From assembly GCA_023150875.1 (NCBI GenBank), contig JAKLKC010000043.1, forward strand, positions 1 through 58,990: a stretch of 58,990 nt of DNA. Direction: 5' to 3'. The position numbers were made by a program, and so were the translations under genes. The notes under the pieces were generated by a model that ran no database searches, was not told the DNA's origin, and saw only the letters and a list, made by a program, of their open reading frames with translations. The first letter of the stretch is position 1. Each line of letters starts with the position of its first letter. Shown here piece after piece: positions 8,112-17,143 of the stretch. The stretch is from Myxococcota bacterium. GTDB taxonomy: Bacteria; Myxococcota_A; UBA796; UBA9615; JAKLKC01.

Positions 8112-9521
8112 TCAGCCAGGACCCTGCGGGCGTCCCAGGGGCGGATCCGCGCCCCACAGGACCTGGGCGGCCGCCTGGATGCCTCGGTGGGTGGCGGCGG
8201 GAGAGCGGGTCATCCTCGCGAACGCGGACCGCGCCCACTCGACCCGCATCTGCCCGTCGGGGATGTCCCGGCCGAGCTGGTCCAACGCCCAGTGGTTGCT
8301 GGCGATCCGGGTCGCCAGCGCCTCCTGGCCCGCCCCACCCTCGGCGATGGTCAGGAGGGGGACCGCCGCCGGCAAGGGGCGCCCGGGGAGCAGGTCGGAG
8401 CGCGCGATGGCCGGATCGCCGGCTCCGTGCCACCACGAGCGGGCCTGCTCCAGGTCCGGAGGATGGGCGGCCAGGTACGGCGAGCAGAAGGGGCAGGTGC
8501 AGGGCCAGCTCCCGTCGGAGAGCACGGCCTGGGCCACCTTCGGCAGGGGCAGCCGGCCTCCGAAGTTCTGCCGGTCGTAGAGGACGTGGTCCCGGACGGC
8601 GTCGTGGAGCGGGCTGGTGCTGTCGCAGGTCAGGGCCACGTCGGGCCCCACCGCCGCCGCCAGGACCGGGAACATCGCCCCGGCGCCAAGACCCAGGGCG
8701 TGGAAGCCCTGGAGGGACCGCCCGACGTCGCGGTAGCCGGCGACGATCCCGGACGCGACCTGCGCCAGGCGGACGTAGCGCCTCGGCGCCGAGGCTGCCA
8801 GGCGCAGGACCCTGCGCCCCACCCGGTAGGTCCGCGCCGTCTCGCGGTCCAGGTTGATGGCGGCCATGCCCACCGCGACGTGGGTCACCCCCCGCGCGGC
8901 CGCCAGGCGTCCCGCGGCGCGTGCGGTGTTGAAGTCGAACCCCGAGAGCACCGCGTACACGTCCACCCCGCGGCAGCGGGGATCCCCGGCGACGCGCTCC
9001 CAGAGCTGGAGGCTCCGCCGCGCACGCCTCTCCACATCCCGGATCGACCAGCCGATCAGGGGCCGTTCGAGGTCCAGGCCGATGAGGCACGCGACGCAGA
9101 AGTCCTCCTGGGCGACGAGGCTCGTGGGCCGGAGGGAGATCTGGGCCTCCAGCAGCTCGCTCCAGTCGGTCCCCGCGACACGGGCCTCGCACGCCTCCAC
9201 GACCTCGCGGGCGAGGGCCGCCGCGGCGCTCCGGAGGCTCGGGGGGGCTCCCGACTCCCGTACTTCGCCCGGAGCGCGCGCAGCCGCCGCCTCCCGGGCG
9301 ATCTCCGCCGCCCGCTCCGAGTACCCCCGCAGGACGTCGTCGATGTGCTCCTTGGACCCGTTGTCGGCCATCAACGGGATGCCTGCCGCCCGCTCGGCGA
9401 GGGCGAGCTCGCGCGTCCGGGCGTCGATCCGGTGGGCGCTGAGGAGCCACCCCGCGGGCCTCTGCCCGGCGGCGCCGTAAGCCTCCGCGGTCCGGACTCT
9501 CAGGTTGGCGAGGAACTGCAA
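8112..9521 (-). CDS. tRNA-guanine transglycosylase superfamily protein (DpdA-like)
   Basis: 469 residues. Features typical of TGT-fold base-exchange enzymes appear in order. A 'LMADNG' motif with Asp53 matches the DSGG-type catalytic Asp. A central beta/alpha repeat is followed by 'LTCDSTSP' with Asp300 at the nucleophile position. A zinc site has Cys341, Cys343 and Cys346 (CTCPFC) plus His410 (ASNHWAL). Family members swap guanine for 7-deazaguanines in tRNA (Tgt, ArcTGT) or DNA (DpdA). The divergence from tRNA Tgt and the accessory context favour a DpdA-like or novel substrate, but none of the known dpd partner genes or queuosine genes is in this window. The TTG start follows GGAG by 6 nt. 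It is the last gene of a three-gene operon. Confidence 0.7.
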   Translation of the reverse strand: MQFLANLRVRTAEAYGAAGQRPAGWLLSAHRIDARTRELALAERAAGIPLMADNGSKEHIDDVLRGYSERAAEIAREAAAARAPGEVRESGAPPSLRSAAAALAREVVEACEARVAGTDWSELLEAQISLRPTSLVAQEDFCVACLIGLDLERPLIGWSIRDVERRARRSLQLWERVAGDPRCRGVDVYAVLSGFDFNTARAAGRLAAARGVTHVAVGMAAINLDRETARTYRVGRRVLRLAASAPRRYVRLAQVASGIVAGYRDVGRSLQGFHALGLGAGAMFPVLAAAVGPDVALTCDSTSPLHDAVRDHVLYDRQNFGGRLPLPKVAQAVLSDGSWPCTCPFCSPYLAAHPPDLEQARSWWHGAGDPAIARSDLLPGRPLPAAVPLLTIAEGGAGQEALATRIASNHWALDQLGRDIPDGQMRVEWARSAFARMTRSPAATHRGIQAAAQVLWGADPPLGRPQGPG

Positions 9522-9582
9522 CGAGGGCTCCGGGGCGGGCTGCGGCCGAGAGACCTGGGACTTCGCCCCACGGGCGGGCGCC

Positions 9583-10089
9583 CTACTCCATCCAGCTCGG
9601 GTCCTTCTGGTGGGGGTCGGGGTGGACGAGGTCCACGCAACCGAGCTCCTCCACCAGCTCCGCGTACTCCTGGAACCGGTCGCTGCCCGCCTCGATCTCC
9701 GCCTCGATCTGGTCGAGCTGCGCCACGATCACGTTCCACCGGGCGCTCAGGGCGTCGATCTCCAGCTCGAGCTCCTCGCGGCCCTTGACGCACTCGTCCA
9801 GCTCGGCTTGGAGCTCCTCGATCGTGGACTCCTCTTCGCCGCAGTCTCCCCCGCGCTCCTGGCATCGAGCGAGGGCCTGGCGCGCTGCCTCGACCAGCTC
9901 CTCCAGGTTCTCGGCGCGGGACTCCATGGCGACCAGCGTATCGTCCATGTCGTCCAGGACCGGCCAGATCTCGTCCAGCGTCGCCTCGAGCTCGGCCTGC
10001 TCCGCGAGCAGCCGGTCCGCCGCCGCCTGGTGGTCCGCCATCTGGCGGTCGAGCTCTACACACTCTCGCTCGCGCTTCTCTCCGGGCAT
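9583..10089 (-). CDS. coiled-coil protein
   Basis: 168 residues, very Glu-rich, predicted almost entirely as long coiled-coil with heptad leucines ('LLAEQAELEATLDEIW', 'TIEELQAELDECVKG'). There is no signal peptide or membrane segment. Four Cys are scattered through the chain. GGAG lies 8 nt before the ATG, and the gene starts 2 nt after the stop of the upstream unknown gene, so the two are coupled. The TGT-like gene follows after 61 nt. It may be a scaffold or oligomerisation partner; no family recognised. Confidence 0.7.
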   Translation of the reverse strand: MPGEKRERECVELDRQMADHQAAADRLLAEQAELEATLDEIWPVLDDMDDTLVAMESRAENLEELVEAARQALARCQERGGDCGEEESTIEELQAELDECVKGREELELEIDALSARWNVIVAQLDQIEAEIEAGSDRFQEYAELVEELGCVDLVHPDPHQKDPSWME

Positions 10090-10091
10090 GG

Positions 10092-11486
10092 TCAGGTCTC
10101 CGTTCCGGATCCCGGCGGGATGGCCGGCCGGGCGCGGGCGGCGCGGCGGACGCCGCTGTAGATGAGCTCACCGGCGCCTTGGGGGGCCCCCGGCGCGGTG
10201 TTCCGCTGGGCGGCCAGGGCCCACTCCATCGCCACCCCTCGGGGATGGACTTGGAACCAGGGGCGCACGGCGAGGGCCACCCGGTCGACCCAGCTCGGGG
10301 ACTCTGCGAGCGCCACGCGGGAGAGAGCGAGTGACGGCCGGCCCGAGGCCCAGGCGTGGGAAACCGAAGCTTGGCCCGTCAGCCGGACGTAGGACCCGCC
10401 CCCGAGCCCGAGGGCGGTGGGACTGAAGAAGTGCCCCCGCACCAGGATCCCCGGTCGCCGGACCTTGCCGTCGGACAAGGGGTAGACCCCGAAGGTGCTG
10501 TCGTACTTCCCGCCGGACCGCTCCTCCCGCAGTCCGCCCATGAACCCCTCGACGTCGACCCGCTTCCCCTCGAAGGCCTCCGGGGAGGCGAGGAGGGTGG
10601 GGATCTTCATGTCGACCCCGTCCTGGCGAGCCCGGGGGAAGGCCAGGCGGGACGCGAGGCCCAGCGGCGAGTCCGGCGCCGGCTCCTCGGGCCCCGCGGA
10701 GGCCTGCTCGAGCATCAGCGCCGCCGCCGCGTAGGCCGCCACGAGCCACCGGTTGGCGCGGTGCAGGCGCAGCGCCGCGTGGGCGGCGTCACCCCGCTGG
10801 GCCCCTCCGCCGGGAAGCGCGAACGGGAGATCGGGTGACCCGTAGAGCGTCGCCGCCAGGCGGGTCCACCCGAAGACCTGGTGGGGGATCTCCAGCAGTT
10901 GGGCGTGCAGGCGCGAACGGAGGTCTCCCCAGGACCGGAGGACCGCCAGGCCGTAAATGCTCCGGAACCGCTCCTCGGCGTCCTCCTCGGCGCGTGCGAC
11001 CACCGCGCCGAGACCCTCCCTGCCCAGCAGCCGGTCCCACGAGGAGGGCCGCCCCGCGAGCCTCAGGTTGAACTCCGCGTGCTGGCGCGCCAGCAGCCCG
11101 TCGACGAGGAGGGCGACGGTGTGCCCATACGCTAGGCTCGCCGGCCGGGCGAGGACGTCCCGCGCCATGCCCCCGGACCCGTCCGTCCTGGCCGCCCGGC
11201 GCGACGGGCGGGAGTCCCGGGCGGCCAGCGCCGCCCGCCGGACGCCGGAGGAGTGGAGCAGGTCCAGGAGTCCCTGGTGGGCCCGCCCCATCACGTCCCG
11301 GCCGAGCCGGCTCAGCCCGCCCCAGTCCTCTGCGAGCGCGGTGGCCCGCAGCGCCTGGGCATCGGCACCCAGGGCGGCCAAGTCGAGGTTCGGCGCGCGC
11401 ACGGGGCCGGCGGGCCGGGTCGCCACGGCGATCCGGCCGCGGAGGGTCCCCTCGTCGAGCAGGAAACGCGCTCTGGGTATGGGCAC
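10092..11486 (-). CDS. unknown protein, first gene of TGT-like operon
   Basis: 464 residues from the GTG at 11486 (GAGG 6 nt upstream). The frame stays open to a GTG at 11612, but that extension is low-complexity. The middle part (about 180-300) is helical with an Ala-rich hydrophobic helix (LVAAYAAAALML). The part around 320-420 has an OB-fold-like strand pattern ('GKRVDVEGFMGGL', 'GSYVRLTGQASVS'), which would suit nucleic-acid binding; this is inference from pattern only. There is no signal peptide. It sits 2 nt upstream of the coiled-coil gene and is divergent from a toxin-antitoxin pair. I do not recognise the family. Confidence 0.6.
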   Translation of the reverse strand: MPIPRARFLLDEGTLRGRIAVATRPAGPVRAPNLDLAALGADAQALRATALAEDWGGLSRLGRDVMGRAHQGLLDLLHSSGVRRAALAARDSRPSRRAARTDGSGGMARDVLARPASLAYGHTVALLVDGLLARQHAEFNLRLAGRPSSWDRLLGREGLGAVVARAEEDAEERFRSIYGLAVLRSWGDLRSRLHAQLLEIPHQVFGWTRLAATLYGSPDLPFALPGGGAQRGDAAHAALRLHRANRWLVAAYAAAALMLEQASAGPEEPAPDSPLGLASRLAFPRARQDGVDMKIPTLLASPEAFEGKRVDVEGFMGGLREERSGGKYDSTFGVYPLSDGKVRRPGILVRGHFFSPTALGLGGGSYVRLTGQASVSHAWASGRPSLALSRVALAESPSWVDRVALAVRPWFQVHPRGVAMEWALAAQRNTAPGAPQGAGELIYSGVRRAARARPAIPPGSGTET

Positions 11487-11649
11487 CTTGAACCTCGGGC
11501 CGGCGAGGCGGGCGCCCGACCGGGGACTTGAAGGGGGAGAGGGACCGGAACCCGCCCGGGCCGGACCCGTGGAGATCCTTCGGGCGACGGCCAACCCGCT
11601 ATCACGGGGCACCGGGCGGCGTCAACCAGACCCGGCCTCCCCCAAAGAG

Positions 11650-11847
11650 GTGGCCGGGCGCAAATGGGGCGATGCCGCCCGGGGGCTGCGGGCGAGTGCG
11701 GGGGCCGGGTGGGCGCGGAGGGCGGCCGGGGCCCGGGCGAGTACTCGGACCCTGGCCCTCCTGGAAGAGGCCGAAAGCGGCCTGGACGACCTGGAGGCGG
11801 GTCGCTTCATCGGGATCGAGGAGTTCAAGGCGAAGCACGGGCGATGA
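11650..11847 (+). CDS. putative antitoxin of ParE-type module
   Basis: A short frame (65 residues from a GTG) whose C-terminal ~30 residues ('LLEEAESGLDDLEAGRFIG' then IEEFKAKHGR) resemble the tail of small type II antitoxins with a toxin-wrapping helix. Its stop overlaps the toxin ATG (ATGA). The N-terminal part is Ala/Arg/Gly-rich and does not show a clear DNA-binding domain, so it may be degraded or the start may be wrong. Confidence 0.5.
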   Translation: MAGRKWGDAARGLRASAGAGWARRAAGARASTRTLALLEEAESGLDDLEAGRFIGIEEFKAKHGR

Positions 11848-12215
11848 ACCCGGTGTGCCGCGTCGTCGTCGCCGCGAACTTCGAACGGGATCTCTCCGAG
11901 AGCGAGTCGTTCCTTGTCGCGGCCGGCCCTCCCGAGGCGTTTCACTCCCTCGTGAGCGACCTGTTCGACCAGGTGATCCCCAACATCGAGCGATTCCCGG
12001 AGATGGGGCGCGACTTCCTCGGCAGACGAGCCCGGTCGATGCAGACCATTGCCCGCCTCTCACGGGTCCACGCGCGGGTCGCGGCGGGCGCCCGCCTACG
12101 GGAGTACTTCGCGAGCGAGTACCTGGTCCTCTACGAGGTGCGCGAGGACCGCGCCGCGCTCCTGGCGATCCGACACCACCGGCAGCTCTCCTACGACCTC
12201 CCAGGGCACTGGTGA
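11844..12215 (+). CDS. ParE/RelE-family toxin
   Basis: 123 residues with the ParE-like layout: an N-terminal strand 'RVVVAANFERDL', two helices with 'IERFPEMGRDF', and a C-terminal sheet 'YLVLYEVREDRAALLAIR' ending in 'HHRQLSY'. RelE/ParE proteins either cleave ribosome-bound mRNA or poison gyrase; sequence alone does not say which. It is slightly longer than the usual ~95 residues. Translational coupling to the small upstream frame supports a toxin-antitoxin unit. Confidence 0.75.
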   Translation: MNPVCRVVVAANFERDLSESESFLVAAGPPEAFHSLVSDLFDQVIPNIERFPEMGRDFLGRRARSMQTIARLSRVHARVAAGARLREYFASEYLVLYEVREDRAALLAIRHHRQLSYDLPGHW

Positions 12216-12254
12216 TCCCCCCGGTCGTTGCGCCGGCCTCACGGGCCCGTCCCG

Positions 12255-13775
12255 TCACGCCCCCGGCCGCTCGACGCCCACCCCCCGCCCCGGGCGGATC
12301 CGGACCTCCCCCGTGAGCAGGAGCCCCAGGGCGATGGCCGCTCCCCCCGAGGCCCAACTCAGGACCACCGGCAGGCCCGCCGCGTCCGCCGCCCACGAGG
12401 CCGCGAGGCCCGCCGACGCGGCGAGGCCGATCCGCGCGAGGCTGCCCCAGGGGAAGGTGTAGGCGAAGACGGCCCGCAGGTACAGGAGCGCCGCCCCCGC
12501 CGCCGCGCTGGCCGTCGCCAGGGTGGCCAGGGCCGCGCCCACCATCCCGAAGCGGGGGACGAGGGCGAAGCAGAGGGCGACGTCCAGGGCCACCGCCCCC
12601 ACCAGGAGGCCCAGCACCACCGCGTTGCGCTGCCCCGCCATGGCCGCGGTCGCCAGGGCCCGGAACAGGCCGAAACACATCAGTCCCGCCACCAGGGCGG
12701 GGAGGATCGGCGCCGCGGGGCGGAAGGTCTCCCCCATGGCGAAGGCCACCGTCTCCGGCGCCGTCGCCACCACCACCGCGAGGCTCGGCAGCAGGAGCAG
12801 GATGGCGAAGCGAAGCTCCCGCCGGATGTGGCCCGCCGCCTGGGAGCGGCCCTCCTCGTCCCCCCGGGCCAGGGCCGTCGCCACCATGGGCACCAGCACC
12901 GCCGCCTGGGCCGAGAGCAGGAAGTACGGCGCCTTGGCCAGTGTGGCGGCGCCCTGGTACAGGCCCACCAGCTCCCGGTCCGCCGCCGTGTGGCCCAACA
13001 CGAAGAGGTCCACCGAGAGCATCGCCTGGACGCACACCGCGAAGGCCCCCGCCGGTGCCGCCTGGCGGAGCACCTGGCGGACCGCTTCCCCCACCGCCCT
13101 CCGGGACTCGGGGCGCACCGAGCCCGACAGGCGCCACGCCGCCGGCAGGATGACCGCCAGGCCCACGACCGAGCCGACGACGTTGCCCACCAGCGCCCCC
13201 GCGACCCCGAAGCCGGTGGCGAGCAGCGCCAGCATCGCCGCCACCTTCACCGTCATGTAGACCACCGCGCAGGCGGTCCGCCTCTCGAAGGCCGAGAAGC
13301 CGTCCAGCACCCCGACGCACACGTTGTAGAGGCAGAAGGGGAGCAGGTCCATGAACGCGAGGGGGAAGAGGGGCGCGATCCCCTCGTCCCCCAGGGCGCG
13401 GGCGATGGGTCCGGCCGCGAGGCCCACGCCGCCCCACAGGGCCGCCGACGCCGCGACGATCCCGGCCCCCACCCGCAGGAGCAGGCCCCGGGCGACCCCC
13501 GGGCGGGCCGAGACCACCCTCGGGATGGCCAGCAGGAACCCGCCGTAGAGGGCGACCTCCGCCAGGAAGAGGGACTGGGCGACCAGCCCGAAGCTGCCGT
13601 AGGGCCGGGGCCCGAGGGTGCGGCCGACGAAGAGGTGGACGAGGTACCCGCCCCCCAGCAGCAGGAGCTGGCCCCCCAGGAGCAGCGCCGAGTGGCGGCG
13701 GAAGCGCGCCTGGGTAGAGGGGGCCGCCCCGGGGGTGGCGGGGACGCCCCCCCCGGCCGGCTCGGGGGCGCTCAA
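12255..13775 (-). CDS. polysaccharide flippase (MOP/MATE superfamily)
   Basis: 506 residues with about 12-14 hydrophobic helices, a Wzx/MurJ-like oligosaccharide flippase layout. It begins 'SALLLGGQLLLLGGGYLVH' followed by 'GRTLGPRPYGSFGLV', typical of the family's first two helices, and contains 'FVLGHTAADRELVGLYQGA' mid-protein. It would move undecaprenyl-linked sugars across the inner membrane. The TTG start overlaps the proS stop (TTGA), and no good ribosome site is visible, so it probably depends on coupled translation from proS. No glycosyltransferases are nearby. Confidence 0.82.
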   Translation of the reverse strand: MSAPEPAGGGVPATPGAAPSTQARFRRHSALLLGGQLLLLGGGYLVHLFVGRTLGPRPYGSFGLVAQSLFLAEVALYGGFLLAIPRVVSARPGVARGLLLRVGAGIVAASAALWGGVGLAAGPIARALGDEGIAPLFPLAFMDLLPFCLYNVCVGVLDGFSAFERRTACAVVYMTVKVAAMLALLATGFGVAGALVGNVVGSVVGLAVILPAAWRLSGSVRPESRRAVGEAVRQVLRQAAPAGAFAVCVQAMLSVDLFVLGHTAADRELVGLYQGAATLAKAPYFLLSAQAAVLVPMVATALARGDEEGRSQAAGHIRRELRFAILLLLPSLAVVVATAPETVAFAMGETFRPAAPILPALVAGLMCFGLFRALATAAMAGQRNAVVLGLLVGAVALDVALCFALVPRFGMVGAALATLATASAAAGAALLYLRAVFAYTFPWGSLARIGLAASAGLAASWAADAAGLPVVLSWASGGAAIALGLLLTGEVRIRPGRGVGVERPGA

Positions 13776-15526
13776 GAGGAGGGCAGGCCCCGGCGTTCGG
13801 CGGCGACGCGGGCGGCGATGGACCCGGCGGCGGTGTCCAGGTCGTGGAGCTCCACCTCCCCGGTGCGGCGGCTCTTGAGCTCCACCTTGCCGGTCTGCTC
13901 GAAGTTCCGCCCCACGATCACCTTGTAGGGGAAGCCGATGAGGTCGGCGTCCTTGAGCTTCACCCCGGGCTTGAGGTCGCGGTCGTCGTACATGACGTCC
14001 ACCCCCCGGGCCTGGAGGGCCTCGTAGACCCGCCGGGCGCCGCTGGCCTGAGCCTCGTTGGTGGGGTTCATCGCCGTGACCAGGACCTCGAAGGGGGCGA
14101 TGGGCAGGGGCCAGACGATCCCGTCCCCGTCGTGGTTCTGCTCCACCGCCGCCGCCGCCACCCGGGAGATCCCGATGCCGTAGCAGCCCATGACGAAGGG
14201 GCGCTCCTGGCCCTCGGCGTCCACGAACACGGCGTTCATGGGCGCCGAGTAGCGGGTCCCCAGCTTGAAGATGTGGCCGACCTCGATCCCGCGGCGGAGC
14301 TGCAGGCGATGCTCGGACACCGGCGAGAGCTCCCCCTCCCTGGCCGTGCGGAGGTCCGCGAAGAACGGCTCTGGGAAGTCCCGGCCGGGGTTGGCGTCCA
14401 GGGCGTGGCGGTCGGTGGCGTTCACCCCGCACAGCACGTTGCGCATCCCCTCCACCGTGACGTCGGCCACCACCCGGACCCCGGGAGGCAGGCCGATGGG
14501 TCCGGCGAACCCGGTCTCGGCGCCGGTGGCGGCCCGGACCTCCTCGTCCGTCGCCAGCCGCACCGAGAGGGCCCCGGTGTGGCCCGCGAGCTTGACCTCG
14601 TTGACCTCCTGGTCGCCCCGGATCAGCACCGCCCAGAGGTCCTCCCGATCGGGGTGGCGGGCGACGTAGATCAGCGTCTTGACCATGCGGTGCGGCGGGA
14701 CGCCCGGGAAGAAGCGGTGCAGCTCCGCGCAGGTGCGGACCCCCGGGGTGTCCTCCACCCGAAGGGGCCGCGGGGCCTCGTCCCTGCCCTCGGGGGCGGC
14801 GAAGCGCGAGGTCGCCTTCTCGACGTTGGCGGCGTAGAGCCCCGACGGGTCTACGAGGATGGCGTCCTCCCCCGCCGAGGCGGCGACCATGAACTCCTGG
14901 GAGCCCGATCCCCCGATGTCGCCCGGGTCCGCGTCCACGGCGAAGGCGTCCAGGCCCAGGCGCCGGAAGATGCGGAAGTAGGCGTCCCGCATCTGCCGGT
15001 AGGACACGTCCAGCCCCGCCTCGTCCACGTCGAAGGAGTAGGCGTCCTTCATGACGAACTCCTTGACCCGGAGGAGCCCGAAGCGGGGGCGGATCTCGTC
15101 GCGGAACTTGGTGTTCTGCTGGAAGAGGCAGAGGGGGAGCTGGCGGTAGGACCGGGCGGAGGTCCGTGCGTAATCGCACACGACCTCCTCCGCGGTGGGG
15201 GCGAGGCCGTAGGTGGTGCCCTTGCGGTCCTCGGTGACGAAGAGGGTGCGGGAGTCGACGTAGCGGGCCCAGCGGCCGGACTCCTCCCACAGGCGCCTCT
15301 CCTGGAGGATCGGCATCTGGATCTCCAGGGCGCCGATCCTCGAGAGCTCCTCCGAGACGATCGCCTGGACCTTCCGCAGCACCCGCCACAGCAGGGGCCC
15401 GTACACGTACACCCCCGATCCGGTCTTGTGGATCAGTCCCGCCCGGGCCATCAGCCGGTGGCTGACGACCTCGGCGTCCGCGGGGTCGTCGCGGTAGGTG
15501 ACGATGTGGGCCTTCGAGGCGAGCAT
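13772..15526 (-). CDS. proS: prolyl-tRNA synthetase (bacterial type with editing domain)
   Basis: 584 residues, class II aminoacyl-tRNA synthetase. Motif 1 and 2 regions are present ('GPLLWRVLRKVQAIVSEEL', 'KFRDEIRPRFGLLRVKEF'). A central YbaK/INS-type editing domain that clears Ala-tRNA(Pro) follows ('MVKTLIYVARHP', 'VKLAGHTGA'). Motif 3 ('GCYGIGISRVAAAAVEQ') and the C-terminal anticodon-binding domain ('YDDRDLKPGVKLKDADLIG') complete it. The ATG at 15526 begins 'MLASKAHIVTYRDDP'; an upstream in-frame extension is unlikely. It leads the proS-flippase pair. Confidence 0.97.
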   Translation of the reverse strand: MLASKAHIVTYRDDPADAEVVSHRLMARAGLIHKTGSGVYVYGPLLWRVLRKVQAIVSEELSRIGALEIQMPILQERRLWEESGRWARYVDSRTLFVTEDRKGTTYGLAPTAEEVVCDYARTSARSYRQLPLCLFQQNTKFRDEIRPRFGLLRVKEFVMKDAYSFDVDEAGLDVSYRQMRDAYFRIFRRLGLDAFAVDADPGDIGGSGSQEFMVAASAGEDAILVDPSGLYAANVEKATSRFAAPEGRDEAPRPLRVEDTPGVRTCAELHRFFPGVPPHRMVKTLIYVARHPDREDLWAVLIRGDQEVNEVKLAGHTGALSVRLATDEEVRAATGAETGFAGPIGLPPGVRVVADVTVEGMRNVLCGVNATDRHALDANPGRDFPEPFFADLRTAREGELSPVSEHRLQLRRGIEVGHIFKLGTRYSAPMNAVFVDAEGQERPFVMGCYGIGISRVAAAAVEQNHDGDGIVWPLPIAPFEVLVTAMNPTNEAQASGARRVYEALQARGVDVMYDDRDLKPGVKLKDADLIGFPYKVIVGRNFEQTGKVELKSRRTGEVELHDLDTAAGSIAARVAAERRGLPSS

Positions 15527-15622
15527 GGTCGGGTCCGGGTGGGCGCCGGGTTGGGGGGCGCGCGCGGCGCAGTTATAAAGCCCGGCGCCGGGGGAGTCCA
15601 CGCGGCCGGCGCTGCGCGGAGC

Positions 15623-17143
15623 TCAGGGGGCGAGGAAGGCGGCGGAGAGGCGCTGGCTCAGCTCGGCGTTGGGGGCCATCCCCGCGAGGCCGTATGTCCC
15701 GAGCTTCCGGACCAGCTCCTCCTGGGAGTCGTGGCAGACGTCGGCCCTCTCCCAGCCGGATCCGTCTTCGAAGTCCCGGTAGACCCCCCATGCGGTGCGG
15801 GACCCCCACAGCTCCCGGTCCCAGGGGTCGTCGACCCTCTTCCAGGTCCACATGGACCAGGACCAGCCCCGCTCGGCGAAGAGGCCGGTGAGAAGGTCGA
15901 AGGCGTCGTAGGCCCAGGCCTCGTCCCGCATGGTGCTGAAGGAGCCGATGAAGTAGGGGACCCCCTGCTCCCCCTGCGATGCGTCGAAGAGGGTGCCGTA
16001 CAGCTCCGCCAGGGCCTGGTAATCGGCCAGGTCCTCCGCGCCCCATTCGAAGAGGTGGGTGGAGTAGACCACCCCCGTCCAGCCCAGGTCCCCGGGGACG
16101 GGGAGCTCCCACATGCCCCGGAAGCCGTCGTGGACCACCAGCAGGTGCTCGTCGCCGGTGGCCCGGACGGCGTCGTGGAGGCGGTCGTACATGTCGACCA
16201 TCGCCTCGGTGCTGGGGGCGCTCATGGGCTCGGCCAGCAGCGACCACGCGGCGACCTCGGGCCGGTCCTTGAACCGGGACGCGATCTCCGCCCACAGGGC
16301 GACGGTGGCCTCCTGCATCTCCGGGTCCTCGTAGAGGGTCCCCTCGCCGGAGTAGTCGTTGTGCCCCCCCGGCGACTCCTGGAGGTCCACCACCGCGTAG
16401 ACCCCGTGGGCGGCGCACGCGTCCAGCAGCCGGGACAGGGCGTCGAAGGTCTCCTCACGGAAGGTCAGGGGCAGGGTGATGGGGTCGCCGTCGCTCCCGG
16501 CCAGGTAGGGGCGGTAGCCCGTGGGGACCCGGACCACGTTGCCCCCCAGGGCGGCGACGGCGGCGACGTCGTCCTCGGTGATCCAGGTGGCGGTGAAGGC
16601 GTCCAGGACGGCGTCGCGCCCCGAGACCCCGAAGCGGGACTCCAGGGCCGCCCGCAGGGGAAGGTCGCTGTCGTCGTGGACGTCGGGGCAGGCCAGGGCC
16701 GCCTCCCGGGTCGCTCCCCAGGCGTCCGCGTCCACGCCGGGGTCCAGGGCCGCCTCCACCTCGTCCAGCCACTCCTCGCTCCACCCCTCCTGCTCCCCGG
16801 CGGCGGCCACGGCATCCCTCACGGCGGCGCCGATCCCCTCCCGCTCCCCCTCGACGATCGTCCGGCCATGGAAGGGGTGGTCGATGGCGCTGATCCACGT
16901 CTCGTGGTAGAGCCAGGCTCCGAGGTTGACCCCCCGGAGCACCACCGGGGCGCCGGCCTCGTCGACGATCCGCGGCCCGTCGGCGGACAGGAACGGGAGC
17001 CCCGGGGGGGCGGAATCGTCGTCGGCGGCGGCGTCGTCGTCCGGGGGTGCCCCGGGATCGCAGGCCGGGCCCGAGGCCAGGGCGATGAGGGCGGAGGCGA
17101 GCCAGGGGAAGGACGGGCGGGTGATGGGAGTTCTCGCGGGCAT
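15623..17143 (-). CDS. GH5-like (cellulase family) lipoprotein lacking the nucleophile
   Basis: 506 residues. The lipoprotein signal has Cys28 in 'ASGPAC', followed by an Asp-rich linker. A TIM-barrel domain of glycoside hydrolase family 5 follows: 'VVLRGVNLGAWLYHE', 'NVVRVPTGY', 'GVYAVVDLQESPGGHND', 'YSTHLFEW' and 'WSMWTWKR'. The acid/base Glu305 is kept but in AEP rather than NEP. At the nucleophile position (canonical GEF) the protein reads GSF with Ser401. Classical retaining hydrolysis is therefore unlikely, and it may bind glycans instead. The start ATG shares the tetramer CATG with the ATG of the divergent HtrA gene. Confidence 0.8.
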   Translation of the reverse strand: MPARTPITRPSFPWLASALIALASGPACDPGAPPDDDAAADDDSAPPGLPFLSADGPRIVDEAGAPVVLRGVNLGAWLYHETWISAIDHPFHGRTIVEGEREGIGAAVRDAVAAAGEQEGWSEEWLDEVEAALDPGVDADAWGATREAALACPDVHDDSDLPLRAALESRFGVSGRDAVLDAFTATWITEDDVAAVAALGGNVVRVPTGYRPYLAGSDGDPITLPLTFREETFDALSRLLDACAAHGVYAVVDLQESPGGHNDYSGEGTLYEDPEMQEATVALWAEIASRFKDRPEVAAWSLLAEPMSAPSTEAMVDMYDRLHDAVRATGDEHLLVVHDGFRGMWELPVPGDLGWTGVVYSTHLFEWGAEDLADYQALAELYGTLFDASQGEQGVPYFIGSFSTMRDEAWAYDAFDLLTGLFAERGWSWSMWTWKRVDDPWDRELWGSRTAWGVYRDFEDGSGWERADVCHDSQEELVRKLGTYGLAGMAPNAELSQRLSAAFLAP

